From assembly GCA_030248295.1 (NCBI GenBank), contig JASANH010000095.1:1-64000 (forward strand): a stretch of 64,000 nucleotides of DNA, read 5' to 3'. Position 1 is the first letter of the stretch. Each line of letters starts with the position of its first letter. Of the stretch, positions 41,675 to 53,955 are shown piece after piece. A program made the translations under genes and the position numbers. Source of the stretch: Mesodorylaimus sp. YZB2_4 (taxonomy: Eukaryota > Nematoda > Enoplea > Dorylaimida > Dorylaimidae). Under the pieces are notes generated by a model. That model was not told the origin of the DNA. It did no database searches and saw only the letters and a list, made by a program, of their open reading frames with translations.

Positions 41675-44600
41675 AACCAGGACCCGAAGCAGACTAGGTG
41701 GGTATTTTCACCGAGCAAGGACCAAACCGGACCGAACTGGCTGAACCAGGACCGAACCAGGACCGAACCAGGACAAAAGAGCTTTCTCAGCCGAGACAGA
41801 TATCATTGCAGAAGTCCGGCAGTCCGCCTGATAGCAAGTACTTGTATGAGTCATCATTTTACGCATGTCGTCTGCGCACTTTAAACAGATAGGATTATCA
41901 CTTGCTACGAAATCAAACCGAATCAAGTCATAACATTTTCGGAAATTTGAATGTGTTATAGCCGACAGCCGGCAAATTGCATCTTATAAAATGTGACATG
42001 CGAGTATTTTCAGGCAATTATCTTCCTCCGTTGCCACCACAAACATTTTTTGCCACCAAAAAAGCTGTTTCTGAGCTTTGATTGCCGGATGGAGCTGACA
42101 AAAACCATTTTGCGATCTTGGCCAAACGAAGAAATACGGATACCGTCGGCTGTTGAAAGAAACCTGCACGTTTTAAATGGATTTCGCGATGCAAGTCCGG
42201 CGGTTTTTTCCTGATCGATTGGTTGGTTTCTCTGCTCGGCGGCATCAAATAGATGGTCAACTTAGTTCAAAATTCTTCAACGATCATACTTTTTTGACCA
42301 GTTCTGCCGTTGTGTATCACAAGTCGTACAATGAAGAAATCGACGGAAAGATCCTGTCGATTTCCGATCGATCAACGACTGTTGTGCTTCGATCGATCAC
42401 TAAATCGATTATTGATCGAAAAAGGAAAAACGCCGATCAAATTGTTGGCTAAATATCAAAGTGGCAAATGGCCGAGTGAGCATTCGGCATCGGATAAACT
42501 GTACTTTGCGAATGAATCAAATTCGACAGAATGGGCAATAAAAGCGTGAAAAGTCAGGTTTGATCCGATGTTATATCAAGATTCAGTATCGAATTCGAGG
42601 AAGAAGTACAGGCAAATGGAATTGCCGAATACGGACTAGGGACCAGAGGAGTTATGTGACCAAAGATTGACGAATTATTAGCAACAAAGGGGAAGGTGGA
42701 CCCATTTCATTGTAATATGTTCACTTTTTTATCATTATTCAGTGTTCCATGATTTGGTGCTGATCACTAAGATCGATTTGATCTTGGCGGTTTTTTTACG
42801 CTGTATATTTCAGGTTGATGCTCTATATTGCGTTCGTTTATAGACAAAGAAGAATCGTTTTTGAGTGCTGGATTTGTTTTATTGCTTCAATTAACATACC
42901 TGATACTTGAAATTGATGCTGCATTTCCTCCTTTTAAGATTTTAGCTTGTGAGCTTCTGACAAGAGAAAATTGGGAGAAGTCGAAATTTGAAATTGGTAT
43001 TATGTAGATAAGTGCTGAAGTAGCCATGGTCTTCTAAGTTGAGTTCGCCTAATTGTAAGTGGGCAACGAAAAATAATAATTATAGAGGTTTCGAGGGGGA
43101 TATCCTGTGATCTTGTAAAATTTTTCAATAATCACTAAAATCGTGGAGCAGCATAATCTCCTTGTACAAATGTGTGACGTACTGCTAGCTAGAGCAGAGT
43201 TTGCATATTTTTTTGTTGTTCAGGTTATCTAGCAGGTAAGCAGGGCCTGGATTGCCAACTGGTGAAAAGGATAGCCCGAAATATCGGGAAATGGGCAGCA
43301 GTCTGGAGTGAATATCGGGCTCGGCTGTGCCCCAGTGTGTAGCTGTGCTGTCGAGCCCCCCACCCACTCAAATAGGCATGGTGTAACTGCTGTTTTTTAC
43401 CGCAGACGCCTGGAAGCTTTTTTGAAACCACCCTAAGTTTAGATTTCTGTTCCAACTTTCGTGGGCCGAAACCCGTTTTGCAAATGTTTTTGCAATGCCT
43501 CCCAATACCAGGCTGGTCGCTAATCAAACACCAAGAGGTGAATATATTTTTTTGAATTTTTCCCGGTTTAAAACGGCTGACGAAACGTTGCTGGTAGGAG
43601 ATAAAGATACAGAAAATACAAGATCTTTTTTTTCATCTCCTGGGTGACAATATTTTCTAACAAAAAACAACAAAAATTTGGCACAAAAAGGGAAGAACCA
43701 GCTAAACTGTAAAGCTATAGATTTTTCTCCCATCTCTAATGAACTATGCCCATATTCCTCCCAATTTGTGTCGCAACTCCAGCCACCTTCAGTAAAACGT
43801 CGTTTTTTTCTGACCCCACCAAAGCGTGATCTCGCAACGCATAGAGTCAAAGCGTCCCATAATAAGAAGCACTCGCATATAGTCTAAAGGTGCGTCCCAG
43901 AGGTTTCCTGAGGTTGCAGAGAGAATTGTCCCTTGACCGGCATGCTGCCGTACTAAGCCTGGCGCGCATGACTGCCTTCAGCACAACATCAGGTGCTTTT
44001 TTGCTGTTTATGCTGTGTTTTGATTTCCTGATGTCCTGGTCACTGAAAAATGGCAAAAGAGCAAGTTTGGTGGACACATTTTTCAACTTATGCTGAGCTT
44101 TTTATTCGAGTCTGACTGAATTCAGTTCTGAGTGAGCTCAGGCATTTAAGCATTGTGGCAAGTTTGTGCACTCTCGGTACACACACTTGTTTTTTTGGTT
44201 GTTTTCTGTCATCCTAAGCCCTATTGACCTGTATAATTTTTGAATATTTTTTCCGCAAACTTTTACGACGAAGCCAAAGCTTAGAAAAGAATTTATTACT
44301 GTTTATTGCACTTGGGCGAGCTGTTGAGCTTTAATACGACGTGCCTTATACTGTAAATCACTTCAATTTCGCGGTTTTTGCGGATGGCCTGGACCGCGAA
44401 AATTTCCTTCCGAGAGAATTTTTATGTCAAAAACCTGGATTTTGAAATAGAGCATAGGTTCAGTTTTACCTTGTGTACAACCACCTGCTGATAACATTAG
44501 GCTGAACTTCAACCCAGATCAGTTCCCATTAACCCATGTCCGCATTCTTTGATAAGGCCAAAGCATGCGGGCATGAGTCACATTATCAATGTAGTGATGC

Positions 44601-45930
44601 ACTGCCTAGCAGCATCTTGAACAGTACGAAAGAGAACAGTCTGTTCTCAACTCACCTGACCAGAAGCTATCCAACTGGATTGGAACAGATCCACGTGGAT
44701 TCTGGTGGACCCACGATGGATTCTGATGGATTGGGGAATCTGGGACGCCTTCAGAACCCATTGAGCATGCAATGGTTTGATCCCTGACAGCCTGAGATCC
44801 ACTTTTGGCAGTTGCTTACAGTTTTTTTTATTTCTTCGGAATTTCTTCCAAGTACCAGTGAGCAAAATCATTTTTGAATGCTTAGGCGTATCCATTCACA
44901 GCTCCTTCCACATCAAATTATTTCGACCCATCCTTGCCTTGCAGAGAGAGTCAATTTTTGCCCCTTTTTTCGCGGGCTGTGGGCTTCTTAGCTGGCCTCA
45001 TCTTGCCTTCAACTAGGGTCAATCCAGGATGGCAAGAGCGCATGTTGATCTCTACTCCGCGATGCCATGGCTACCCCATGAGGTAACCATACCCAGCCCG
45101 TGCCCAATGAGGGGTCTGGGTTCGAGAGTCCCTTGCCCCATAAGACCTCTCCTCGTTCATGGACACCGAATGGATAAAGAGAGAGTCACCGACCAACTGG
45201 CGTGCAAGGCACAGAGAACTTGACCAAGTTCTCAGATGGCTTGAGTTGAATCCAGGCTGATGGTATCAAGCCCTTCCAAGCAAACTGTGACACGCGCCTT
45301 TCACCGCTACACCACCCAGACGGCTCCTTTCACGCATCTAATGCTTGGAGCTCCTACGTGCAGGAAAGCAGGTATAATGGAGCTGATTGTGTTCCTTAAA
45401 AAGATCGAGCATTACCACACAGTCTGAAGTATTAACAGGAAATTTATAATATGCATAACCAGTACTGATGACTGACGGTCAGCCAGAAACCGCGAAAATA
45501 TGTATCCGCGAAATTTTGCAAAAGTCCAGAACCGCGAAAATTGGGTACCGCGAAATTACAACGATTTACAGTGATAGCATGAAAATAAAGGTTTGTTTCG
45601 GTCAGGGTTGAGTCAGTTTGGACCATGTGGCTGTGGTTCAGTATAAGAGGCCAGTTGGTCGACTTAAGCCCATGCCGAACGCACAAATTACACCTACTGT
45701 ACTGTAGCTGAATGTAAGATACCTGAGCTGTCGCAAGCATGAAAAAAATGCTCTAACTTTAATATTAGTTGTGTGTTCATACAAATAGCCGACTTGACTT
45801 GGATGCGATCCTTCACTTCTTTAGTCAGGTTTCTGTGCCTAAAGTTGGAAGGCTCATTGTCAGCCAGAATGAGTCCGGTTGCCTGCTGGGCCACATTGCC
45901 GCATCAGAAGTCATCAGTGCTCTTGATGAT
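41675..45930. repeat. large inverted repeat, right arm (4.26 kb)
   Basis: Reverse complement of 19948-24200. The inner end AACCAGGACCCGAAGC starts 4 bp after copy A of the 2-kb repeat. The outer end at 45930 is followed by unrelated AGACGCCGAGTC. Contents mirror the left arm. Confidence 0.9.
44351..45571. mobile_element. nonautonomous ACTGTAAATC-ended transposon, right-arm copy
   Basis: Same element as 20307-21527 in inverted orientation, with matching ends and internal SINE-like head. It was carried along with the arm duplication. Confidence 0.6.
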
Positions 45931-46224
45931 AGACGCCGAGTCATAAGACAGTAACTAGCATTACTCAAATAATAAATCATGAACGCTTTTCATTACTTTT
46001 TTTATTTTGCACCGACTTTGTCAAAGAAACTGGAAATCGGTTCGCCGGGTAACTGCCGCCTGCTCTCTCATTGTCAGTGCAGGATCGCAGCTGGGTTCCA
46101 TTGTAGTATGTACCGCCTTTACAGCGACACTTTCGAATTTTTAAAGGTCTTAACTTCGAGGCTTTTTTAACCTCAGCTTAAAAAAAACTGCGAAATATTG
46201 TTTGATTTTTTTATGAAAACTATA

Positions 46225-46762
46225 GATGGACCAGAAGTTCAAGACAGGTGGATAGCTTACAATAAAATTCCTCCGCGAATAGTAGCAACAATTGAAAATG
46301 GTTCGATCTGGAATCTCACAACTGAAACTTATTCCAGCTCGAATTTGACAGTTCTGCTGAACACAATGCTAAGTTTGGATTGTTTTGCTGGCTACCAAGT
46401 GATGTGGTACAAAAATGAAGTAGGCCGCATATTACAATGGGTATTTTTGTTGCCGATAATTACCGTATATGTGGTTTAGGTGATGATTCCTGACCAAAAC
46501 TGCCAATCTTTGGGCGACACGGATGAGGATATTGATCAAAGCCTTTACCCTACGACAGCATGCTATTTCAGCGACAAGAATTGCAGCAACAACACAATAA
46601 TCAGCTTGCCTAAAGAAATGATCCGTGTTGCTGGAGACGGATACATATCGACCATCACATTCCCCAACGTTACAAAGAATCTTTCGGGAGTCTATATTTG
46701 CTCGAGCAGTTGGCCTCAGTTAAGCACCACAATCCAAATTTCTGTACGCTCATCACCAAGAA
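46225..46762 (+). CDS. Ig-like domain gene, two exons
   Basis: An acceptor (CTATAG, ending 46225) leads into exon 1 to 46419. A 60-nt GT-AG intron (46420-46479) joins in phase to exon 2 (46480-46762), which ends at a GTAAGT donor. Exon 1 has SLDCFAGYQVMWYKNE, the first Cys and the Trp core of an immunoglobulin fold. Exon 2 has GYISTITFPNVTKNLSGVYIC with the second Cys in a Y-x-C motif. Several N-x-S/T sites fit an extracellular protein. Flanking exons (signal peptide, membrane segment) are not seen. It is likely part of a cell-surface or secreted receptor. Confidence 0.6.
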
Positions 46763-46789
46763 GTAAGTTATTTGTCAAAGACTGAAGAA

Positions 46790-47832
46790 GACAAAAAGGT
46801 GTGCTATTGTGCATTTTTCGAGGGCTCGCTTTTTAAGGTGTTATTTTGAATAACAAAATAATTTTTCCATGACGTTATGACATTTTTTCAGCTTTAAGTG
46901 GGTTGGGCCTGTGCCGCCAAGTTCCCCTTGGGACTTCCAACCCGTTTTGCCTATATCCGGCTGGCAGTCATGATATGATGTCATTAGGTCCGACAATGGG
47001 TTCACAGTTCGACCCAAACCCGACCAAAAAATCTCGAAGTCAAACCCGACCCAAACCTATTTTTAAAAACTCAAACCCAAGAACCCATGAAAAACCACTG
47101 AAACCACAAAAAAACCACTTCTGTTTAGTGAAGTACATTATCAGTATGACGCATATTTTTTTCAAAACTGCCATCATTCTTTACTAAGCGACCTGAGGGA
47201 AAGCAATCTTGGCATGGTGGCTTACTGTGATTTCAAATTTATATAATTAAAAGTGTGTACTAATAACTTCTAAAATGCATAAATTACATGCTTTGAGATA
47301 GCTGTGTAAATCAGGCTTGCTGACAGCAAATTTATGAGAGAAAAGTGGTGCCTGCATTTGGTCACAGATAAACAAGGTATAAACAAGCGTTTATGCTTTG
47401 GATTTAATATTCTAGATTTAAAAAATATAAATGTCATAGTATGCCCATTGAACATATTTCTCCTGTCGTTTCTTATACTGATTGTAATTTTTTATTCGTA
47501 GGGATCTAACCCATTAAAATTCTGCCGGCTTCAATTCCATACGCTGCCTCACACTCATTTTAAAAGTGCAGAAGAAGAAAAAAATTTATTTTGTTTTTGG
47601 TCAAATTTTTAATTTTAAAACCTTGTCAATGTATAAAGCTAGAGTAGGCAAAACAGTTCAATCTAGGTGATGAGGTGTGACATGCCTGCCCAGTTCTTAT
47701 TTGCAGTAATTTTAAATGACTTAGTACGAAAGGTTTTAAAGATTTAGAAAGCATTACAATGTGGAAGGATACATTGTCATAAAGTGAAGCAAAGTCATAA
47801 AATCCCGCGTAAAATCCCACACACACGCACAG

Positions 47833-47863
<31 letters not shown>

Positions 47864-48590
47864 GGTACATATATTTACACATAAATATGTATTTACTAAA
47901 TATTTATACATATTTACCGGAAACATATACATATATATATTTCGTAAGTGAATATCCTTAGTAAATTTGTTTATTCCCTATCTTTAAATGTTTTTTATTC
48001 AGCGTGTTATGTAACATTATACACTTTAGTGTATTCGTATATATCAAATATACATATATTTATTAAATGAAAATACATACACACAAAATATATGTACGTT
48101 GGATTTTACTGAGTAAGAAATAAAGCGCACACAAGAGCTGCACACTTGGAACGCAGGAAGGACGTTTCTGGGAATAAAGTCACACCACACTGTATCATAG
48201 CGGACATTGGGCACAGTTTTCAGTCATGGGGCATTAGGAGCATGAAGCGAGGCGAGGCGGCAGCAACATTTCTTCCAGCGAAGCAAAGCACTAGTTACAG
48301 TTCGTGAGCACACTCAGATTCATATCCGTAAGAATAACAACGGTAAGCTCATCCTAAGCACATATCAACAAAGCATAAATGAGACAAGATAGTTGAGAAA
48401 ACCTTAAAAGTTTTTTCTGAAATCATAAGTCGGAATGAGTTCTCGATTTATGGGAATTTTTCACCACCTGAATATCAGAAGACAGAAATTAGATTGACTT
48501 GCAGACGTTTAAAAAACCGTCTAGCATACTGGGCATTTTAGAACGATGATTTGGTGGCTGGCTCCTTGCATTACTGCTTTTGAAAATTAG
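46790..48590. other. no gene; AT-rich with a CA microsatellite
   Basis: (CA)n at 47817-47862, AT-rich tracts with TATATAC repeats to about 48100, and an AAACCCGACCC-type short repeat at 46975-47105. No supported coding or RNA gene. Confidence 0.5.
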
Positions 48591-48591
48591 A

Positions 48592-49718
48592 AAATACTGA
48601 CATGGAGACCTGCTGGAATTTCGGACGTTTTTTCTAACAGCATGAGGTACACATTTTTCATATCGTATGGGAAATCATCATACTGCAAATTGTGATCATC
48701 GCAAAGGACCCATCCACGTTCAGTTCGAACCAAAGCCTTGTAATGGCCAGAAATCATGGCTGCACCGAAATGGTAAACCAAAGCTGTGGCTTTGAACTTA
48801 GCGTTTCCAATCTCAATTTCATCTGGATCGCAACCAGGAATACCACAATTGTCAAACCCCTTTCCGTGTGGCGCGTCACGTGAATTAATAGCTGCTCACG
48901 CGGATGACACAGATCGAACGAACACTTTACAGACTCTTCATGGCAAACATGGGAAGAAACAGTTTCGTCAGACCCCCATACCCGTAATTGCTCTTGGAAG
49001 GTACGACCTGAGGGTGGGTCAAACACCAAGAAACAAGTCGATTCGATTTGATCGCCTAATTAATTCTGGCTGCATATAGCAGTCACGCATCGACGTCGAT
49101 GAGTAAATCGAAACAAGTCTTCCAGCATTACCCTTTGCAGAATTTTTCCAACAAATTCTCTGGCGCGTTGTTGACCAGTAAGAGAGGGCACACCTGAGCT
49201 TTTCTGAACCGCCGTCGCACTTACGCTTAATGCCCTCACGTGGGTGCCAGCCTTCCTCTGTTCGTACGCGGAATGGAGATCTTGCAAAGCTGGAAGGGCG
49301 CCTCCAAACGAATCTTGCTGCAAAAATTCGGTGAAGCGAGGTGAAGCAAACAAGAAATGTATCGAGCTGTTTGCATAACAAGAAGAGCCAGGATTAGTCA
49401 TTGCTGCCCACTGTGGTTTCATCGTCATCCGCACACATGGAAAAGCAAGTCTCATATCAAAATTAGAAGATTTCTCTCCCACAATTTTTTCGCCAGGCTT
49501 CCCCTCGACTCTTGCAACTATGCGCTCTTTATTTCGCCTTTTCATTTTTCGAGCCCCCTTGCTCTGATCATGCATAGCCGGAGACGGGTCTGTGCCAGCA
49601 CCTGAGAATTCATACCATCTCCTATCCTTTCGAGTGCCTAATCCTACAACTGGAAATTCCACCTGTGGCAAACTCGGAGCAAAGGAAAAACGCAATCGAT
49701 TGATTTCGTCGATGCACA
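48592..49718 (-). CDS. C19 (USP-like) cysteine peptidase, probably multi-exon or frameshifted
   Basis: The first part shows NPGSSCYANSSIHFLF (about 49395-49355), the Cys box of ubiquitin-specific proteases with the nucleophile Cys and following Asn. The later part shows CGIPGC and GHYKALVRTERGWVLCDDHN (about 48750-48690), the His box with the catalytic His and a downstream Asp. Frame changes between the parts may be introns or frameshifts. The family cleaves ubiquitin isopeptide bonds. The N-terminal boundary is blurred because the 2-kb repeat copy B begins at 49719. It sits near a Helitron on the same strand. Confidence 0.6.
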
Positions 49719-51726
49719 CAGTAATCGAGAATAAGGCTGTTCTCGATAGATCGCTGATAATTGGACAGCGCTGCTGCTCCTCGATTTCTTTCATCCTCAT
49801 CATCGGTCGAATGATGCGGACTACTGGCATTAAATTCGTCGTGATTTTGGGCTGTTTCTCAATCTCGCTTCAGCAGCTGAATCTCGACCAATTATATCTA
49901 ATACAGCAGACTCTATCTGGAATAGTACACGTACTGCGATATTTTACTGCACACCTTAGGGAAAATTAACCGATTTAAGTTCAGTCCAACAACTGCCGTC
50001 TCAGAAAATGTTATAAAAAACCTTACTTTTGGAAAAACAAGCTTCTGTACCCTCTTTAGCTTCAGTTCGACTTTTATTGTCGCGTTTATCCCGAGCAGCT
50101 TTTCGCCAGCCCGGCCGCAGACTATCCTGTATATGCTTATACTCACGGCCGTTCGAAGCATCGAATGCGTAATATTTGGCGCTATTCGCGACGAGATTTT
50201 TCCATCCTTCGGTCGTACTTCCCTAGTATTCCGATCCGTTTGCTTGCCAAGCAACACTTCCTTATTTCCAGCGATCATCCTCAAAATGATGAGCTTGCCT
50301 TCTTCCGAAAGCTTATTGTTTGACATTTTCAGTTCTTTCAAAAGGGCAAAATGAGAGGCGAAGAATAAATTATACGTAACAGCCAAAACGAGAGATCTGG
50401 AACGTACATGCGCACACCAGGTGGACTTTTGACACATTCTGCTAGCTGTAACCCCAGCGCAGTTGGCCGTGGCGAGTAGAGAAGAGCAAGTGATCTCTCT
50501 TGTCTATGATCGCATTACTTGCCTGCTTTATCGGAGATCCAGTCTCGATGACTCCAGTCGGTCACATTCTCCTCTGCGCCCGCCAGGCTTGGGTAATTAC
50601 TCAGTTTGAAACCATACCGGCAGGCGTAGGAGAGTGCGGCCGACGGAAGTCAGCAGGACAAATACTCCGACTGAAGGTGGGCAAGTCTCGCGATTACACC
50701 TGACCTGGTAACATCAAACCGAGGGGTTGACGTCCCAGCCAGGGGAGACCATGCCCTTCCGGCGGAGGGTTACAATTTTCATTCGTGATGTGGTCGCTCA
50801 CCCTCGAATGCGCGTTCCCCGTCAGCCGCGTGGCAAGGTGTGCTTCGCAAACCACAATGTTCATAGATACCTAGCCGATATTCTAAATCACTTTCAAGAT
50901 CCGTGAACATGACAATCGTGCACTCACCAGGGAAAACCGAACTCTAACACCAAGTTTTCTTGTCTGTTCCCTATTCCTATGACAGTGCACACGTCTCGAC
51001 ACTTGGAGTACAACCTATGACACAGGTGGATTGTGGCTCATCCCCAAGAGCCTATTGCGAGTTGTCATAGGCCAGCAGAACCACATTGACATCACGCAAG
51101 TCCAACTTATTGCCCAACTGGCATCTAGTGCAGTGCGATTTCATGATTTCGACAAGACTTCCAGTTTCTTAGACGAGACTAGTAGAAAAGAATCTATCGG
51201 CAAAAACCCTTAGATTTCTGCCGCCTTCCATGAATCCCATTTATCACTCATGACTCGTCGTCCATCATTATCGAAGACGATGTTCGAGAACGACATTCTT
51301 TTTGGCGACCTATTTATTTCGCTCGGTGCAGAAAAACTAAGACCTGCACTTACATCGCTCACCTTTGTAACCGGACTCTTTCTCTCATAGTCTTCATCAG
51401 GTTTTTGCAACTTTTCAATACCAAAATCGTACCTCGTACCTAAATGATTTACATACGAAAATTGGAAAGAAAGAGAAGCAAATAAATCAACGCCAGGAGC
51501 ACCTCACACCAAAAGGAAGCCAGAATTATCTGAGCGACAACAGGCAAAGGGGGCAGCACCGAAGCCTTAAGAGAATGTTTTTAACACCTTTAAAGAACAA
51601 GGGATATTGCCATGCTACGATCACTCGATATTCAAGACCTCCCGCCCATTTAAGGGAGCGAGTGATTGGCATCACCAAGGACAGCCAAGTCGTCTGACCC
51701 CAGGCTCGACCGAACTGGCTTTCGTG
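49719..51726. repeat. 2-kb direct repeat, copy B
   Basis: Same unit as 39661-41670. Its right end (51726) abuts the Helitron helicase and cuts it off after the Walker B region. Its left end enters the peptidase-region sequence. Confidence 0.9.
50055..50325 (-). pseudogene. SANT/Myb-like DNA-binding ORF, copy B
   Basis: Same as copy A (39997-40267), with the shared one-base frameshift but without copy A's terminal TAA, so its second frame extends further. The shared shift means inactivation preceded the duplication, unless a short intron is present. Confidence 0.45.
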
Positions 51727-52111
51727 ACAGGAGCAGCAGACTCAAGACCATGCTTACCTCGTCAATGATCAATAACTTCAAGTTATGCAGCGCCCCAGAT
51801 AGTTTCGCCCGCTCATCTGCATTTAATTCAAACCAAGGACCCGTCGCGCCGTGCTGCACAGGCAGCTTGAACAAGCGATGCAAAGTAATCCCACCAGCAT
51901 TGAATGCTGCTAACCCAGTAGAAGCTGAAATCGCAACAGTTGGCAAGTCAGCTTCAAGGAAGAACTTCTGAACAAATTTTGTTATGGCGAGAATTAAAAA
52001 ACATCTTCCCGTTCCTCCAGCACCAGTCACAAACATTCGAAAAGGCCCAGAGGTTTCAGTCGATATGCGGCTTGCATCAGTTTCAAAAACTCTGCGCTGG
52101 CCAGCGTTCAT
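51727..52111 (-). pseudogene. Helitron Pif1-like helicase, N-terminal part
   Basis: Reads NAGQRRVFE, FRMFVTGAGGTGRCF (Walker A with the expected Lys replaced by Arg), ISASTGLAAFNAGGITLHRL (motif Ia region) and LKLLIIDEVSMV (Walker B). It then ends at the border of the 2-kb repeat. Helitrons use this helicase with a Rep nuclease for rolling-circle transposition. The K-to-R change and the truncation make the copy inactive. Confidence 0.75.
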
Positions 52112-52219
52112 TTTTCAAAGTCTTCTTCCCAGGAACTCATACTTGCATCGACTCCCATTGCAGTGGTCAACTCTTCGACTGCATTCTCGATATGAGCCGG
52201 CATGCCTATCGCTCCGGGA

Positions 52220-53955
52220 TCAAGAATTTCCTGAGAATCTGGGTCCTCCCCCTTCTTTACGTATTTCCTCTCCTTGCTCGGCAAACTCTGCCACCTGCGC
52301 TCGCAACTTCTGATGATACTCTAACATGCTCAGATTAGTCGTAAATTTCTTTTCGAAAATGGAACTGCAATTGCCAGTGACATCCAGCAGCTCCTCAGCC
52401 TCGCAACGAAATGGCTTGAACATCAACAGCAAGCTGTAACGATACGCCTCGACCTCCTCTTGTCTCTTAAACTCAGGATGGCTGACTAAAATTGGTTCAC
52501 TGCGCAACTTTACCCCGCCACTACCTTTTACAAAACGCAAATCTCGCTCCTTGCTGACCTCGTGCGTATTAACCTTTTTATACATCCTCATAAAGTCGTA
52601 CAGGCATAATTCTTCCAGCATCTTAGGCCTATTTGGATAACGGTCATCGATCTAATTCGGCTCGTATTTTTCTTTTGATGTCGGATTTTCCGCCTGCATT
52701 TGTTTCAGTTTCGACCACGATTTCATACACACTGTGCGGGAAGAAGGCGCGCGCGCACTGATGTATACCGTTTCTCTCGACTTGCCGTATAAAGGCTGAC
52801 CGCGCAGCCTGTCAACAGCTTCGATGATTCCACACTCGCGGTTTCGCAGCTTGGTAAAACCATAAGCATAAAGCTGTTTAGAAACGGATTCGTTCCTCTC
52901 AATGCTTTCACAGAGCTCGGTAGCTAGGTAACATACCCACACGTGTAATTTGCCAAGGCTGTTGTTGACTCACCAACAAATGACACATCGGTATTAGCTC
53001 GCCATCCCAAAAGAATGATTCCATTGTAATCATTCACCCTACGCTCACTTTCCAAGCGTGGTAAATCATAAAATCGTTTTTCAAATTTCCCTTGTCGACG
53101 CTTTCCCAAAACTTGAAGTGGATCTCGAAAATGCAAATCGTCGCGAGCAGGGCGTGGAAAACCGAAGCGACATTAAAAAAAAAACCCGAAGTTTCAGGTA
53201 CTCCAGAGTCATCCAAATCCCCTCGATTATTCTGTCCACGCCTTTTTGAGAGCTTTATAGTTTTTAGGCAGTAAGAATTGCAGCGATGCATCTGATAGCT
53301 TTCCACCAATTTGTGCAAATTTGGCTCCTTTTGAGCATGTGGCAAACGACATGTGACATGCTTATTTATGAAGTTCTTCACAACTTCGTCAGAATCAACT
53401 CCAGCACGCGGAGCATTCTTCATTCACAGCAACGTGTGGTAATGAATATGTCCCCTGCACTAGTATTCCACCCGCCAAAAATAGTCCAATACCAAACCCA
53501 AGGGAGGAGACTCCTTGCTTGAAATGGCCTCATTGAAAAAAGAAACGAAACGATGATGAAAATGATCTTGCGTCATTACCGGATCAATGGCGGTCAGGGT
53601 AGAAGTACGCACAGTGCCGATATTAGGCAAATCCGAATTCATTACCCTGAGCACCTGCGACATATCCTCCCAGTCAAACTCCACTGCACTCAACGTATGA
53701 AACCAGGTAGGAGGCCTGAGCTCACGAATCATGCACAAGACTTTCATCTTGACCTGCTTCCAACACTCCGGACTGCCCCGCATGTTTCGGAAAACGGTGA
53801 TCAAACAATGCTCTCATTGCCTATTTCCATCACTAACCATCTGCACAAACTCATCGATGCTCAAATTGCCAAATCGTTTCGTATTTCGCAAGGTTTGATG
53901 CATGCTAGCCGACATAGCTCGCAACTCCCCACGTTCCGAAAACGAGTTCTCCAGG
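52220..53955 (-). pseudogene. Helitron Rep (HUH) domain and linker, broken
   Basis: 53804-53460 reads NMRGSPECWKQVK and RPPTWFHTLSA, typical of the Helitron-like N domain. Next comes RGHIHYHTLL (53436-53450), the HUH metal-binding pair. An in-frame TGA (53424-53426) follows, then MKNAPRAGVDSDEVV. Later segments (52942-52652, GIIEAVDRLRGQPLY; 52621-52220, LCLYDFMRMY) carry the Rep-to-helicase linker. Several frame changes separate them; some could be introns, but the TGA within a conserved stretch is a nonsense change. The enzyme nicks and joins DNA ends in rolling-circle transposition. Confidence 0.7.

Noticed and set aside
46975..47105. Low-complexity AAACCCGACCC stretch as a coding region
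   Set aside because: Short motif repetition with no domain; likely simple repeat.
29880..53426. Reassigned TGA (sense codon) suggested by TGA inside integrase and Helitron frames
   Set aside because: Intact frames such as the capsid end at TGA, and the broken genes also carry frameshifts and TAA/TAG, so ordinary nonsense mutation is simpler.
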